Positions 9,377-18,992 of a DNA stretch of 64,000 nucleotides are shown one piece after another (position 1 is the stretch's first letter; every line of letters starts with the position of its first letter). The notes under the pieces are model-generated. The model was not told where the DNA came from, searched no databases, and was given only the letters and a program-made list of their open reading frames with translations. The stretch covers positions 50,903 through 114,902 of the forward strand of contig JAWKSY010000014.1 in the NCBI GenBank assembly GCA_041402125.1. Direction: 5' to 3'. Position numbers and translations under genes: made by a program. This stretch comes from JAWKSY01 sp041402125 (lineage in GTDB: Bacteria > Planctomycetota > GCA-002687715 > DRQF01).

Positions 9377-10197
9377 TCAGACCCCGTAGATGCGCTTAGC
9401 CAGCGCCGCGGTGAACAGGGCGTCCGCGATGATGATCGCGACGAGGCTGTTGACGACCGAGATCATGGTGTTGCGGCCGACGCCCTCGGGCCCGCCGCGC
9501 ACGGTGAGCGCGTTGTAGCAGGCGACCATGCAGATGATCGCGCCGAAGATCATCGACTTCACGAGGCCGGCGATGATCTCGACCGACTTGAGCGACTTGT
9601 AGACGCCGTTGAGGTACTCGGACGGCGGGATGTTGTACATCGAGGTGCCCACGAGATAACCGCCGACGTTGCCGAGCAGGTAGGCGTAGGCCGTGAGACA
9701 GGGAAGCATGATGCAGATCGCGATGAAGCGCGGCGCGACCAGATAGCCGACGGGGTTGATGCCCATCGTCTTCAGCGCGAGCACCTCCTCGTTGATGACC
9801 ATGCTGCCGAGGCCGGCGGTGAAGGCCGCGCCGACGCGGCCGGAGAGCACGATCGCCGTCATGAGGGGGCCGAGCTCGCGGATGATCGCGATGCAGATCA
9901 TCCGGGCCACGAAGCTCTTGGCGCCGAACTTCTCGAACTGGTCGGCGGTCTGGAGGACCAGGATCGCGCCGACGAGGATGATGACGAGGCAGACGATGAA
10001 GAGCGACTTCACGCCGATCTGATGCATCAGCGGGAAGACCGTCTTCCGAAAGCGGGTCTTGCCGGTGAAGGGCCGACGAAGGCCAGTAGAGCGTCTCGAC
10101 GAAGAGCTGGGTCAAGGCGCACAGGCTCTCGACCCGGCTCGAAGAACCGGCCGAGTCCCGTCAGCCACCGCAGCGGTGCTCCCGGCGCGCCCGCCAT
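9377..10197 (-). CDS. mlaE: MlaE-type lipid ABC transporter permease, with two frameshifts near its start
   Basis: The uninterrupted 216-residue part (from 10027) is an MlaE permease core: GVKSLFIVCLVIILVGAILVL, then IIRELGPLMTAIVLSGRVGAAF, typical of the family. The normal N-terminus is also present but in two other frames. Starting from the ATG at 10197 (2 bases after the STAS stop), MAGAPGAPLRWLTGLGRFFEP reads up to about 10134, continues one base off as VESLCALTQLFVETLY, and then shifts again near 10085 to GLRRPFTGKTRFRK. Removing one base at each place gives a continuous 272-residue protein of standard MlaE length. I therefore annotate the whole span. The damage looks like sequence error, not loss. 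Confidence 0.82.
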
Positions 10198-10201
10198 CGC
10201 C

Positions 10202-10510
10202 TCAGTCCGCCTCGACCGTGAACACGCCGTAGAGCTTCGAGAGGTCGAGCACGGCCTTGACGTTGTCGCTGATCGCGACGAGCGAGTAGTCAGCGCCCTT
10301 CTTCTTGCACCAGCGCATGCCCTCGATGAGGACGGCGACGCCCGAACTGTCGATGTAGGGCACGTCGTGGAGGCGGAGCCGGATCTTCCCCGGCTTCGCC
10401 TTCAGGCACTTCTTGATCTCGTCTCGGAGCTTCGGCGAGGACTCCATGTCGACGTCGCCGCTCACGATCAGGGTCACGCCCTCGGGACCCTCGGTCTTGT
10501 CGATCTTCAT
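10202..10510 (-). CDS. STAS-domain protein (anti-anti-sigma/MlaB-like)
   Basis: This 102-residue single-domain STAS protein has the pattern GVTLIVSGDVDMESSPKLRDEI followed by VPYIDSSGVAVLIEGM. The serine of the DSSG motif is the residue phosphorylated in RsbV/SpoIIAA proteins. In Mla systems a STAS protein (MlaB) binds the ATPase MlaF, usually without phosphorylation. Here the gene sits between an RsbW-like ATPase gene (4 bases upstream) and mlaE (downstream), so it could serve the transporter, a partner-switching pathway, or both. Sequence alone does not separate these. Confidence 0.88.
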   Translation of the reverse strand: MKIDKTEGPEGVTLIVSGDVDMESSPKLRDEIKKCLKAKPGKIRLRLHDVPYIDSSGVAVLIEGMRWCKKKGADYSLVAISDNVKAVLDLSKLYGVFTVEAD

Positions 10511-10513
10511 GGG

Positions 10514-10969
10514 CTACTTGCTGCCCCCTTCCTTGATCATCACCAACTGCATCCGGCCTTCTCGGGTCTTGTCCGGCACGAACTCGACCGAGTCCATGAT
10601 CTCGGCGATGAAGTGGGTCCCGAGACCGCCCGGCTTGATGTCTTCCAGGTCGCGAGGCTTGATCTTGTCGACCTCGTTCTCGCCGCAGAAATTGAGGATC
10701 CGGATCTCGACGGCCTTCTTCCGGTCGATCAGCTCGAGCGCGATGCGACCCCGGGGCGAGAACCAGGTCTGGCCGTGCTTGACGATGTTGGAGCAGGCCT
10801 CGTCCACGGCGAGGACGAGGCGATGCGCGATCTCTTCGTCGAACCGCGCGTCGAAGAGCGGCTTCACGAAGCCGCGGACGCACTTCAGATAGCCGGCGCT
10901 GGCCGGAACGTCGATCGACAAGGTTGGCTTCGACAGCAAAATCGATCCCCTGCGAGCGCCGTGCGACAT
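10514..10969 (-). CDS. RsbW-like ATP-binding (GHKL) anti-sigma regulatory factor
   Basis: From the ATG at 10969 the protein has 151 residues and the HATPase_c_2 fold. The N-box is LAVDEACSNIVKHGQ and the glycine box is GLGTHFIAEIMDSVEF. This group includes RsbW/SpoIIAB Ser kinases that phosphorylate STAS partners such as the one encoded next to it. The frame is open to 11035, but the upstream part is low-complexity and the methionine at 10969 (MSHGARRGS) is a better start. It is the first gene after the 35-bp inverted repeat, which separates it from the FecR-like gene. Confidence 0.85.
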   Translation of the reverse strand: MSHGARRGSILLSKPTLSIDVPASAGYLKCVRGFVKPLFDARFDEEIAHRLVLAVDEACSNIVKHGQTWFSPRGRIALELIDRKKAVEIRILNFCGENEVDKIKPRDLEDIKPGGLGTHFIAEIMDSVEFVPDKTREGRMQLVMIKEGGSK

Positions 10970-11098
10970 CGGGCCCCGTGCGGCCCGCTTCTCCGCCGCT
11001 CCGAGAAACCTACCGGGCGGCTCCGACAGCCGCAAGACGCGGCGCGGCGGGCGTTTCGCATCGCGCGCCCCCTCGCGCCCACCCGCCCCGAGCCCCGG

Positions 11099-11177
11099 AT
11101 GAATAAAAGGGGTCAGACCCCCTTTATTCAGAAAGCGGCCGATTCTGAATAAAGGGGGTCTGACCCCTTTTATTCAT
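11099..11177. repeat. Perfect 35-bp inverted repeat with nested palindromes (REP-like element)
   Basis: The left arm is 11099-11133 and the right arm 11143-11177. They are perfect reverse complements over 35 bases with a 9-base spacer. Each arm itself contains a near-palindrome of the kind AAAAGGGGTCAGACCCC. The element is AT-richer than its surroundings, so it stands out in base composition. Similar GGGGTCAGACCCC hairpins are known as repeated intergenic sequences in several bacterial genomes. It lies between the RsbW-like gene and the end of the FecR-like gene, and the right arm overlaps the last codons of the latter. No transposase gene is nearby. Confidence 0.85.
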
Positions 11178-12406
11178 CGGCGGCGATCGCGGAGGGACTG
11201 GAAGTGCGCCGCCCGATCGTCGAGGCCGAGGCGGAGGCAGATCCATCGCAGGCGGTCGAGGATCTCGACGTTGGCGGGCGCGTCCCGCTTGAGGCCCTCG
11301 AGGACCGTGAGCGCCTCCCCGTCGAGATCCCGGTTCGCCAGCCATTCGGCCTCGAGCACCGAGGGACTGCGGCCGACGATCTCGGCGAGGCGCGGGCGCA
11401 GGGCCTCCCAGTCGCGGAGGACGGAGTCCTCCGCGATCCGGAAGGAGGTCCGGACGACCCCGTCGGGATTGCGGAGGCTGTGGACCTCCGCCTGGTAGCT
11501 GCCCCCCCGTCGGAGGGCCGGGGCGTTCCGAGGGAAGGAGACGGATTCGGTGTCGACGACCTGCGACAGCACCTCCACCCCGTCCGACCCGAGGATGCGG
11601 AGGAGATAGCCGGGACCGCCGTCGACCTCGGACCAGGCGAACTCCGGCCGGGCGGAGAGGATCCCGCCCCGGGGTCGGACGAAGCCGGCGGGATTCGCGT
11701 CGGCGTCGGCGCCGGCCGGCACCTGGGCCCCCGCGCGCGCCGAGTGGTTGACGAAGGTCGCGGTGAAGAGGCCCGCGAGGACGCCCGTCGCCGTCCCCAC
11801 CATCCTCTCCCCCTCGGCATCGAGCTCGCGGCGGGATCCGCCGGCGGTCAGGAGGACGACCCCGTCGTCGCGTCCGAAGGCGATCCGCGCACCCTGGCCG
11901 AGGACGCTGCCCTCGAAGAGCACCGCCTCGCCGTCCGCCGTCTCGACGCGCGGACGCCCCCGGCTCTCGAGCACGACGCTCGCCGGCTTGACCTCGCGCT
12001 CCACGCGTCGGGAGCAGGCGCGGAAGGAGAACGGGAGCGCTCCGACGACCACGAACACCAGGAGGGCCAGCCAGTAGGGACCCTGGCGTCGGATGAAGCG
12101 CGCCGCGCCCGGGGCACGGGTCGCGCGGGAGGTGCGCACCCGTCGGATGAGCTGCGGAACCGCGCCGGCCTCGTAGTCGTCGTGGAGGGCTCGGATGCGC
12201 TCGCGCAGACGCTCGTCGGCCAGGATCCGATTCTCGAGGAGCCGGAGCTCCGAGGGCAGGAGCGAGCCCGAGAGCAGCGCGGCGACCTCGTCGACGTCGA
12301 TCCGCCCCTCGCCGCTCGGCGCCGAGGTGGGGTCGCTCTCCAGCCGACGGCGCAGCATCGCGTGGACGGCGCGCTGACGGTCCTCGATCCGCCTCCCCTC
12401 GCTCAC
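11174..12406 (-). CDS. Membrane FecR/anti-sigma-like protein
   Basis: Starting at the GTG at 12406, which overlaps the stop of the sigma-like gene (GTGA), the protein has 410 residues. The N-terminal 80 residues (VDEVAALLSGSLLPSELRLLENRILADE) resemble the cytoplasmic end of anti-sigma factors. A single membrane segment follows (GPYWLALLVFVVVGALPFSF, about residues 110-130). The periplasmic part then contains a FecR-like beta domain (VVLESRGRPRVETADGEAVLFEG) and further beta and helical segments. The layout and the overlap with the sigma-like gene suggest a sigma/anti-sigma pair. No Zn-finger HC2 motif is seen, so this remains inference. The last codons lie inside the inverted repeat. Confidence 0.75.
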   Translation of the reverse strand: MSEGRRIEDRQRAVHAMLRRRLESDPTSAPSGEGRIDVDEVAALLSGSLLPSELRLLENRILADERLRERIRALHDDYEAGAVPQLIRRVRTSRATRAPGAARFIRRQGPYWLALLVFVVVGALPFSFRACSRRVEREVKPASVVLESRGRPRVETADGEAVLFEGSVLGQGARIAFGRDDGVVLLTAGGSRRELDAEGERMVGTATGVLAGLFTATFVNHSARAGAQVPAGADADANPAGFVRPRGGILSARPEFAWSEVDGGPGYLLRILGSDGVEVLSQVVDTESVSFPRNAPALRRGGSYQAEVHSLRNPDGVVRTSFRIAEDSVLRDWEALRPRLAEIVGRSPSVLEAEWLANRDLDGEALTVLEGLKRDAPANVEILDRLRWICLRLGLDDRAAHFQSLRDRRR

Positions 12407-13320
12407 GCGTCGTCCCCTTCCGAGTCCTCTCCGAAGGGTCGCCCGAGGCGCAGGTCCTCCGGGCGGGGGCCGCAGACCAGCTCGAGTCGCTCCTCGACCT
12501 CGCCCACCAGGCAGTGATCGAGTCCGTCCTCCACCGCCGTCCGGTCGCGGCCGGTCCGCGATGCGACGCGCTCGACGACGGCCTGGAAGAGCTGGTCCAC
12601 GAGTTCGCGGTGTCGCGAGAAGGCGCGGGACGCCCGGGCGGGCTCGATCGGAGCCCCGACCGAGATCCCCTCGAGACGCGCGCGGTCCTCCTCGGGGAGC
12701 GCCTGGAAGGCTCCGGCGAAGGCCTCGGGCCAGGCCGCGGTGATCTCGGCGTCGGCCTCGCAGGCCGGCGACGCCGCCAGCGGCTCCGCCGGCAACGCGG
12801 CTCCGCCGCGGAAGTGGCAGCGCGCGTGGACGAAGAGCCAGTCCCGGAAATCGGAGCGACCGAGGTAGCTCTCGATCGCGCGCCGTCCCGAGGCATCGGG
12901 GCGGCGCAGACCGTCGAAGAACTCCCGGCGCGCGGGCTCGAGCTCGTGCCCGACGATGCCCCGCCGTATCAGCAGCGAGTCGACGAAGTCCGAGAAGCGC
13001 GACTCGGCGAGGCGCCAGGCCTCGTCGAGGTCGTCGATGAGGAGGATCGCGAGGGCGAAGTCGCGCCGGCTCGAGACCCGCCGGACGAAGGGGTCGAGGC
13101 GGGCCTCCGTCGCGTCGAGCGGCAGCGAGGCGAGGAGCGCGTGCGCGGCCGCGTCGCCGATCGAGACCTCGTAGCGATCGCGGTCGAGCCCGAGCTGGGC
13201 CGCCTCGCGGCAGTGCTGGTGGGCGCGATCCAGGATCTCCTGGAAGCGCCGGCCGAAGTTGCGGCGGGCCCGGCGCTGATCTTCGAGCAGCGCCAGCGCG
13301 AGTTCGACGTCGGGACTCAT
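12403..13320 (-). CDS. Divergent ECF-like sigma factor (putative)
   Basis: This is a 305-residue soluble protein. Residues about 85-125 (RRDFALAILLIDDLDEAWRLAESRFSDF) have the amphipathic, aromatic character of sigma region 2, and the stretch SYLGRSDFRDWLFVHARCHF resembles region 2.4/2.5 of divergent sigma factors. A C-terminal helical part (about 205-270) could be region 4, but no standard helix-turn-helix is clear. It overlaps by four bases the downstream gene for a membrane anti-sigma-like protein, which is the usual arrangement for sigma/anti-sigma pairs. A non-sigma function cannot be excluded. No similar gene is seen in the window. Confidence 0.55.
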   Translation of the reverse strand: MSPDVELALALLEDQRRARRNFGRRFQEILDRAHQHCREAAQLGLDRDRYEVSIGDAAAHALLASLPLDATEARLDPFVRRVSSRRDFALAILLIDDLDEAWRLAESRFSDFVDSLLIRRGIVGHELEPARREFFDGLRRPDASGRRAIESYLGRSDFRDWLFVHARCHFRGGAALPAEPLAASPACEADAEITAAWPEAFAGAFQALPEEDRARLEGISVGAPIEPARASRAFSRHRELVDQLFQAVVERVASRTGRDRTAVEDGLDHCLVGEVEERLELVCGPRPEDLRLGRPFGEDSEGDDA

Positions 13321-13478
13321 GGGAGGAGCCTAACCTCCGTCCCCGACCCCGTCCCGGGCCGGACGTCCCGCTCCCCCAGGCGAGGCGCGGGCGGATTGAC
13401 TGGACGGCGGGGGCTCGAGCGTCCGATGAGTGTCGATGAAGGGGAGCCCGGTCCGCCGGGCGCAGCGGGAGGAACGGG

Positions 13479-14291
13479 ATGCGGACCACGAAGATCTTCC
13501 TCGTCGACTGGGAGGACGCCTGCGAGCTCGGCCTCGTGGACGGCGAGACCCGGGCCGAGGTCACGGCCCGCGGTCGGCGGCCGAGCTGGGTCGAGATCCG
13601 GCTCGACGGCCACGACGAGGAGGCCCGTCGCCTCCTCGACCGGCTCGAGGACAACGACGCCTGGTTCCACCTGCACGAGGAGCGCCGCTTCAGCCGCCGC
13701 GAGCTCCGCGACGCGAAGTACCTCCACGTCGACACCGCCTTCGAGGTCGAGTGCCGCCCCGGCGAGGGGTCGACCTGGGACTGGAGCGGCGCCTGCGAGC
13801 ACTGCATGCGGGTTCCCGAGCAGACCGGCCCCATCGCGGTGGCCCCCGCCGACCTCGAATCGGCCATGGCGGCCCGGGGTCGCCGGGGGGAGTTCCTCGT
13901 CCACGAGCGCGTCGCGACGCGGATGATCAAGGACGGCATCTCCGGCTGCCTGCTCCGGGAGGTCCTGTACGAGACCGAGTCCGGGCACGAGCCCTCGCCC
14001 TTCTTCCAGGTCATCCCGACCGTCAGCCTGCCGACGGTCGTCAGCCCCCCGACCCGCTTCGCCTCCACCGACGCCGCCTGCCCGCACTGCGGCCGGGGCG
14101 GCCTCTACCTCGAGTCGATGCTCTACTACGACATCGATCTCGGCGATCTGGCGGACGTCAACGTGACCTCGGAACTCTTCGGCGAGGGCCCCTCGCTGAG
14201 CCCCGAGGTCGTCATCTCGCCCCGCTTCTTCAACCTGATGGTCTCGTGCGGGGTGCACTTCGACACCTCCGAGCCGGTGATGTTCGTCTGA
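13479..14291 (+). CDS. Hypothetical protein with two CxxC motifs
   Basis: This is a 270-residue soluble protein with acidic composition and no signal peptide. Two separated cysteine pairs (CEHCM near residue 110 and CPHCG near residue 206) could form a zinc ribbon, as in the double-CXXCG proteins first described from Myxococcus. That link is only a resemblance. The start at 13479 is supported by a preceding GGGAGGAACGGG purine-rich stretch. It stands alone between the minus-strand sigma-like gene and tig. Confidence 0.6.
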   Translation: MRTTKIFLVDWEDACELGLVDGETRAEVTARGRRPSWVEIRLDGHDEEARRLLDRLEDNDAWFHLHEERRFSRRELRDAKYLHVDTAFEVECRPGEGSTWDWSGACEHCMRVPEQTGPIAVAPADLESAMAARGRRGEFLVHERVATRMIKDGISGCLLREVLYETESGHEPSPFFQVIPTVSLPTVVSPPTRFASTDAACPHCGRGGLYLESMLYYDIDLGDLADVNVTSELFGEGPSLSPEVVISPRFFNLMVSCGVHFDTSEPVMFV

Positions 14292-14352
14292 GTCCCGGCC
14301 TCCGGGCCCGGAAACGGCACCTAACCATCGGCGGCAACGCGACTTCCCCCGC

Positions 14353-14381
14353 TTGATTCGGCCCCCCGGCCGTCGTATCGT
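14353..14381 (+). promoter_or_regulatory. Candidate sigma-70-type promoter of tig
   Basis: TTGATT at 14353-14358 and TATCGT at 14376-14381 are separated by 17 bases, the best spacing for a housekeeping promoter. Transcription would begin near 14388, giving a leader of about 35 bases before the ATG at 14423. This is the best -35/-10 pair I found in the window, in a background of more than 65% GC. Confidence 0.5.
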
Positions 14382-14422
14382 CCGCGACTCGGTCCATGTG
14401 GACCAGCAACGGGAGCGACGGG

Positions 14423-15744
14423 ATGGAAACGCGGGTCGAAGAGCTCGACGAGCCCTGCCGGAAGAAGGTCAGCGTCGCGATCGACGCGGACCAGGTCGAA
14501 AAACAGTACCGCCAGTCCTTCGCGGAGCTGCGGAACACGGTCGCGCTGCCCGGCTTCCGCCGCGGCAAGGTGCCGATGAGCATGCTCGAGAAGCGCTTCG
14601 GGCCGCAGATCGCCGAGGACGTCAAGCGCGACCTCGTCGTCGAGGGCATGCAGCGCGCGATCAAGGACAACGACCTCGACGTCGTCGCCGATCCCGAGTT
14701 CGACTTCGAGGCCATCGTCGTCGAGCGCGGCGCCTCGATCGCCTTCGAGATGGTCGTCGAGACCAAGCCCGAGTTCGAGCTCCCCGACTACCGCGGCGTG
14801 CCGGCCTCCCGCGAGGTCGCCCCGGTCACCGACGAGGACGTCGACAAGGTCCTCGGCGACCTCGCCCGTCAGCGCGCCGTGATGGCGCCCGTCACCGAGG
14901 GTGCCGTCGCGGCCGACGACCACGTCATCGGCCGCTTCGAGGTGCTCGAGGGTGACGAGGTGATCTTCGAGCGACAGCAGGACGGCGCCATCGCCGGCGA
15001 CGCCGAGAAGCTCGCCCAGATCCCCTTCACCGGCCTCGGCGAGGCGCTCCTCGGCAAGACGGTCGGGGACGTCCTCACGGCCTCCTCCACCGTCCCCGAC
15101 GACTACCCCGATGCAGGACATGCGCGGCAAGGACGTCGACCTCCGCTTCACCATCAAGGAGGTGAAGCGCCTCGAACGCCCGCGATCGACGACGAGCTCT
15201 CGAAGGGCTTCGGCTTCGACGATCTCGCCGCCTTCCGCGCCAAGATCGTGGAGGACCTCGGCGAGCACCGCGAGCACGAGGCGACTACGACGTCGAGGAG
15301 AAGATCATCGACGCGATCCTCGGACGCGTCGAGTTCCCGGTGCCCCCGACCGTCCTCAAGAGCACGATCGACTCGCGCATCCGGGAGATGGCGATGCAGG
15401 CCCTCATGCAGGGTCGCCTGCAGGCCTCGGACCTCGACGCCTGGAGCAAGACCACGCGCGAGGAGCTCGAGCCGGAGGCGCGCCGCAGCATCCGGGCCTG
15501 GTACCTGATCCAGAAGATCGGCAAGAAGGAGAAGATCTTCGCGACGGAGTCCGACGTCGCCGCGCGGATCACCGAGATCGCCCGTCAGGAGGGGCGCACG
15601 CCGACGCAGATCCGCGAGGCGCTCCTCGAGAAGGACGCCATGGACGACGTCCGCGCGAGCGTTCTCGAGAGAAAGGTCCGCAAGTTCTTGCGTGACAAGG
15701 CCGAAATAGCCGATGGGAAGGCCGCCGCGAACGGCGGCGAGTGA
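14423..15744 (+). CDS. tig: Trigger factor (ribosome-associated chaperone), three frameshifts in the middle
   Basis: The N-terminal ribosome-binding domain is intact (METRVEELDEPCRKKVSVAI, GFRRGKVPMSMLEKRFG; the GFRxGKxP signature binds the ribosome). The PPIase domain and C-terminal arm are split over frames: an extra base near 15112-15116 (before DMRGKDVDLRFTIKEVK), a missing C in the C run near 15179-15181 (before PAIDDELSKGFGFDDL), and a missing base near 15281 (before DYDVEEKIIDAILG). With these corrected the protein has 440 residues, the usual length. The start at 14423 is preferred over the ATG at 14396. It is followed by clpP and clpX, the common tig-clpP-clpX order. Confidence 0.88.
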
Positions 15745-15758
15745 GGAGGAGCCGAGAG

Positions 15759-16364
15759 ATGGATCCGTTCAAGACGATCCAGGACGTCCACATCTACGAG
15801 AAGCAGGGCGGCCACTGGATGCAGTTCGACATCTGGTCCCGGCTCCTCCAGGATCGGATCGTCTTCATCCGCGGCGGGATCGACGGGGACTTCGCGAACT
15901 ACGTCGTCGCGCAGCTCCTCTACCTCCAGAAGGAGAACCGCAACCAGGACATCAGCGTCTTCATCAACTCGCCCGGCGGGTCGGTGACGGCGGGCCTCGC
16001 CATCTACGACACGATGCAGTACGTGCAGTGTGACGTGGCGACCTACTGCCTCGGGCAGGCCTCGTCGATGGGCGCCGTCCTCCTCGCGGCGGGCACGAAG
16101 GGCAAGCGCTTCGCGCTGCCGAACTCGCGGATCATGATCCACCAGCCCTGGGGCGGCGCCGAGGGCACCGCGGTGGACATCGGCATCCAGGCGGCCGAGA
16201 TCGGTCGCATGAAGTCGGTCCTCAACAAGATCCTCTCGGAGTCGACGGGTCGCAGCTACGACGACCTGCACCGCGACACCGACCGCGACTACTTCATGAG
16301 CGCGGAGGAGGCCAAGGAGTACGGGCTCGTGGACGACATCGTCCACTCGCTCAAGGAGGCCTGA
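15759..16364 (+). CDS. clpP: ATP-dependent Clp protease proteolytic subunit
   Basis: This is a 201-residue ClpP serine protease. The nucleophile Ser is in GQASSMGAVLLAAG, the active-site His in SRIMIHQPWGG, and the Asp in the region DTDRDYFMSAEEAKEYGLVD. The oxyanion glycine motif INSPGGSVTAGLAIYDTM is complete. The barrel of 14 ClpP subunits degrades unfolded substrates delivered by ClpX, encoded about 200 bases downstream. The ATG at 15759 follows an AGGAGG ribosome binding site. The frame is open a little upstream (GTG at 15741), but that would overlap the end of tig. Confidence 0.95.
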   Translation: MDPFKTIQDVHIYEKQGGHWMQFDIWSRLLQDRIVFIRGGIDGDFANYVVAQLLYLQKENRNQDISVFINSPGGSVTAGLAIYDTMQYVQCDVATYCLGQASSMGAVLLAAGTKGKRFALPNSRIMIHQPWGGAEGTAVDIGIQAAEIGRMKSVLNKILSESTGRSYDDLHRDTDRDYFMSAEEAKEYGLVDDIVHSLKEA

Positions 16365-16391
16365 TCTCCCCGAGCCCGACGCTCGGACCCG

Positions 16392-16436
16392 GCGCGGCCG
16401 GCGCACTCCCCCCCCGCGGGGAGTCGCCGGCCGCGC
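16392..16436 (+). terminator. Strong hairpin after clpP
   Basis: The arms (16392-16411 and 16418-16436) pair GCGCGGCCGGCG with CGCCGGCCGCGC and CTCCCC with GGGGAG around a C-rich loop, with one bulged base. The short T-poor tail (tcgttt) makes it an imperfect intrinsic terminator, but its position directly after clpP and before clpX suggests it ends or attenuates the tig-clpP transcript. Confidence 0.5.
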
Positions 16437-16568
16437 TCGTTTCCGGCCCGGCGCCCGGAGCCGCGTTCGAGCCCGCGACCGCGGGGACGTTGAAAAGATG
16501 GGGCCGGATGAGGCACCATGGGGCGAGCGAACGCGGGTTGCGCGTTCGGCCGGAGGGATCGTTCGCGC

Positions 16569-17927
<1,359 letters not shown>

Positions 17928-17932
17928 AGGCC

Positions 17933-18976
17933 ATGAAGGCGCCCCGACTCTCCGATCTCGACGCCGCCGGCCTGGCCGAGGTCGTCAAGGAGGCCGGCGA
18001 ACCCGCCTTCCGCGCCAAGCAGCTCCGCGCCTGGATGTGGCAGCGCGGCGTCTTCGATCCGCGCGAGATGACCGACCTCCCGGCCCGGCTCCGGGACGCG
18101 CTGATCGATCGCTTCCCGGCCGCCCCGCTCCGCATCCGCGAGGTCGCCGGCGCCGACGACGGCACCGCGAAGATCCTCTTCACCCTCTCGGACGACCGCC
18201 TCGTCGAGTCGGTGATCATCCCCGCCGAGAAGCGGACCACGATCTGCCTCTCGAGCCAGGTCGGTTGCGGGGTGGGATGCCTCTTCTGCGCGAGCGGCCT
18301 CGAGGGGCTCAAGCGCAACCTCAGCCGCGGCGAGATCCTCGAGCAGTACCTCCTCTCGCGCAACGCCGCGCGGGAGCGAGACCGCGAGCCGACCAACCTC
18401 GTGATGATGGGCATGGGCGAACCCATGCACAACTACGAGGCGGTCTTCGAGGCGCTCGGCGTGATCAACTCACCCGACGGTCCGCACCTCGGGGCGCGGC
18501 GCATCACGGTCTCGACCTCCGGCGTCCGGAAGGGCGTCGAGCGATTCACCGAGGCGAAGACGCAGTACACCCTCGCGTTCTCGCTGCACGCCCCGAACGA
18601 CGAGATCCGGCGCGAGCTCGTGCCGCTCGCGAACGCGATGAGCGTCGACGAGATCGCCGAGGCGGCCGCGCGCTACCTCGATCACACCGGACGGGAGGTG
18701 ACCTTCGAGTACGTCCTGCTCGACGGCGTCAACGACGCCCCGGAGCACGCCGACGAGCTCGTTCGTCGCTTCGGGCGGGTGCGGGGACTCTTCAACATCA
18801 TCCCCTGGAACCCCGTCGACGCCGTCCCCTTCCGGCGACCCTCGGATCACCGCATCGACGCCTTCGTCGGGCGGCTGGAACGGGGCGGCCTGAAGGTGAG
18901 CGAGCGGCGACGGAAGGGATCGGACATCGCCGCCGCCTGCGGCCAGCTCGCGCTGAAGAAGGGCCGGGAGGCCTGA
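17933..18976 (+). CDS. rlmN: 23S rRNA (adenine2503-C2)-methyltransferase
   Basis: This is a 347-residue radical-SAM enzyme that methylates A2503 of 23S rRNA (and A37 of some tRNAs). The [4Fe-4S]-binding motif is CGVGCLFC (about residues 111-118). The SAM-binding motif MMGMGEPMHNYE, the ITVSTSGV strand and the C-terminal catalytic Cys in AAACGQL are all present. The N-terminal domain PAFRAKQLRAWMWQRGVFD is typical. Its ATG lies 5 bases after the clpX stop, so it is probably co-transcribed with clpX. Only the C2-specific activity (RlmN) is indicated; there is no reason to suspect Cfr. Confidence 0.95.
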   Translation: MKAPRLSDLDAAGLAEVVKEAGEPAFRAKQLRAWMWQRGVFDPREMTDLPARLRDALIDRFPAAPLRIREVAGADDGTAKILFTLSDDRLVESVIIPAEKRTTICLSSQVGCGVGCLFCASGLEGLKRNLSRGEILEQYLLSRNAARERDREPTNLVMMGMGEPMHNYEAVFEALGVINSPDGPHLGARRITVSTSGVRKGVERFTEAKTQYTLAFSLHAPNDEIRRELVPLANAMSVDEIAEAAARYLDHTGREVTFEYVLLDGVNDAPEHADELVRRFGRVRGLFNIIPWNPVDAVPFRRPSDHRIDAFVGRLERGGLKVSERRRKGSDIAAACGQLALKKGREA

Positions 18977-18992
18977 GGCGCCCCCGGGGGAT

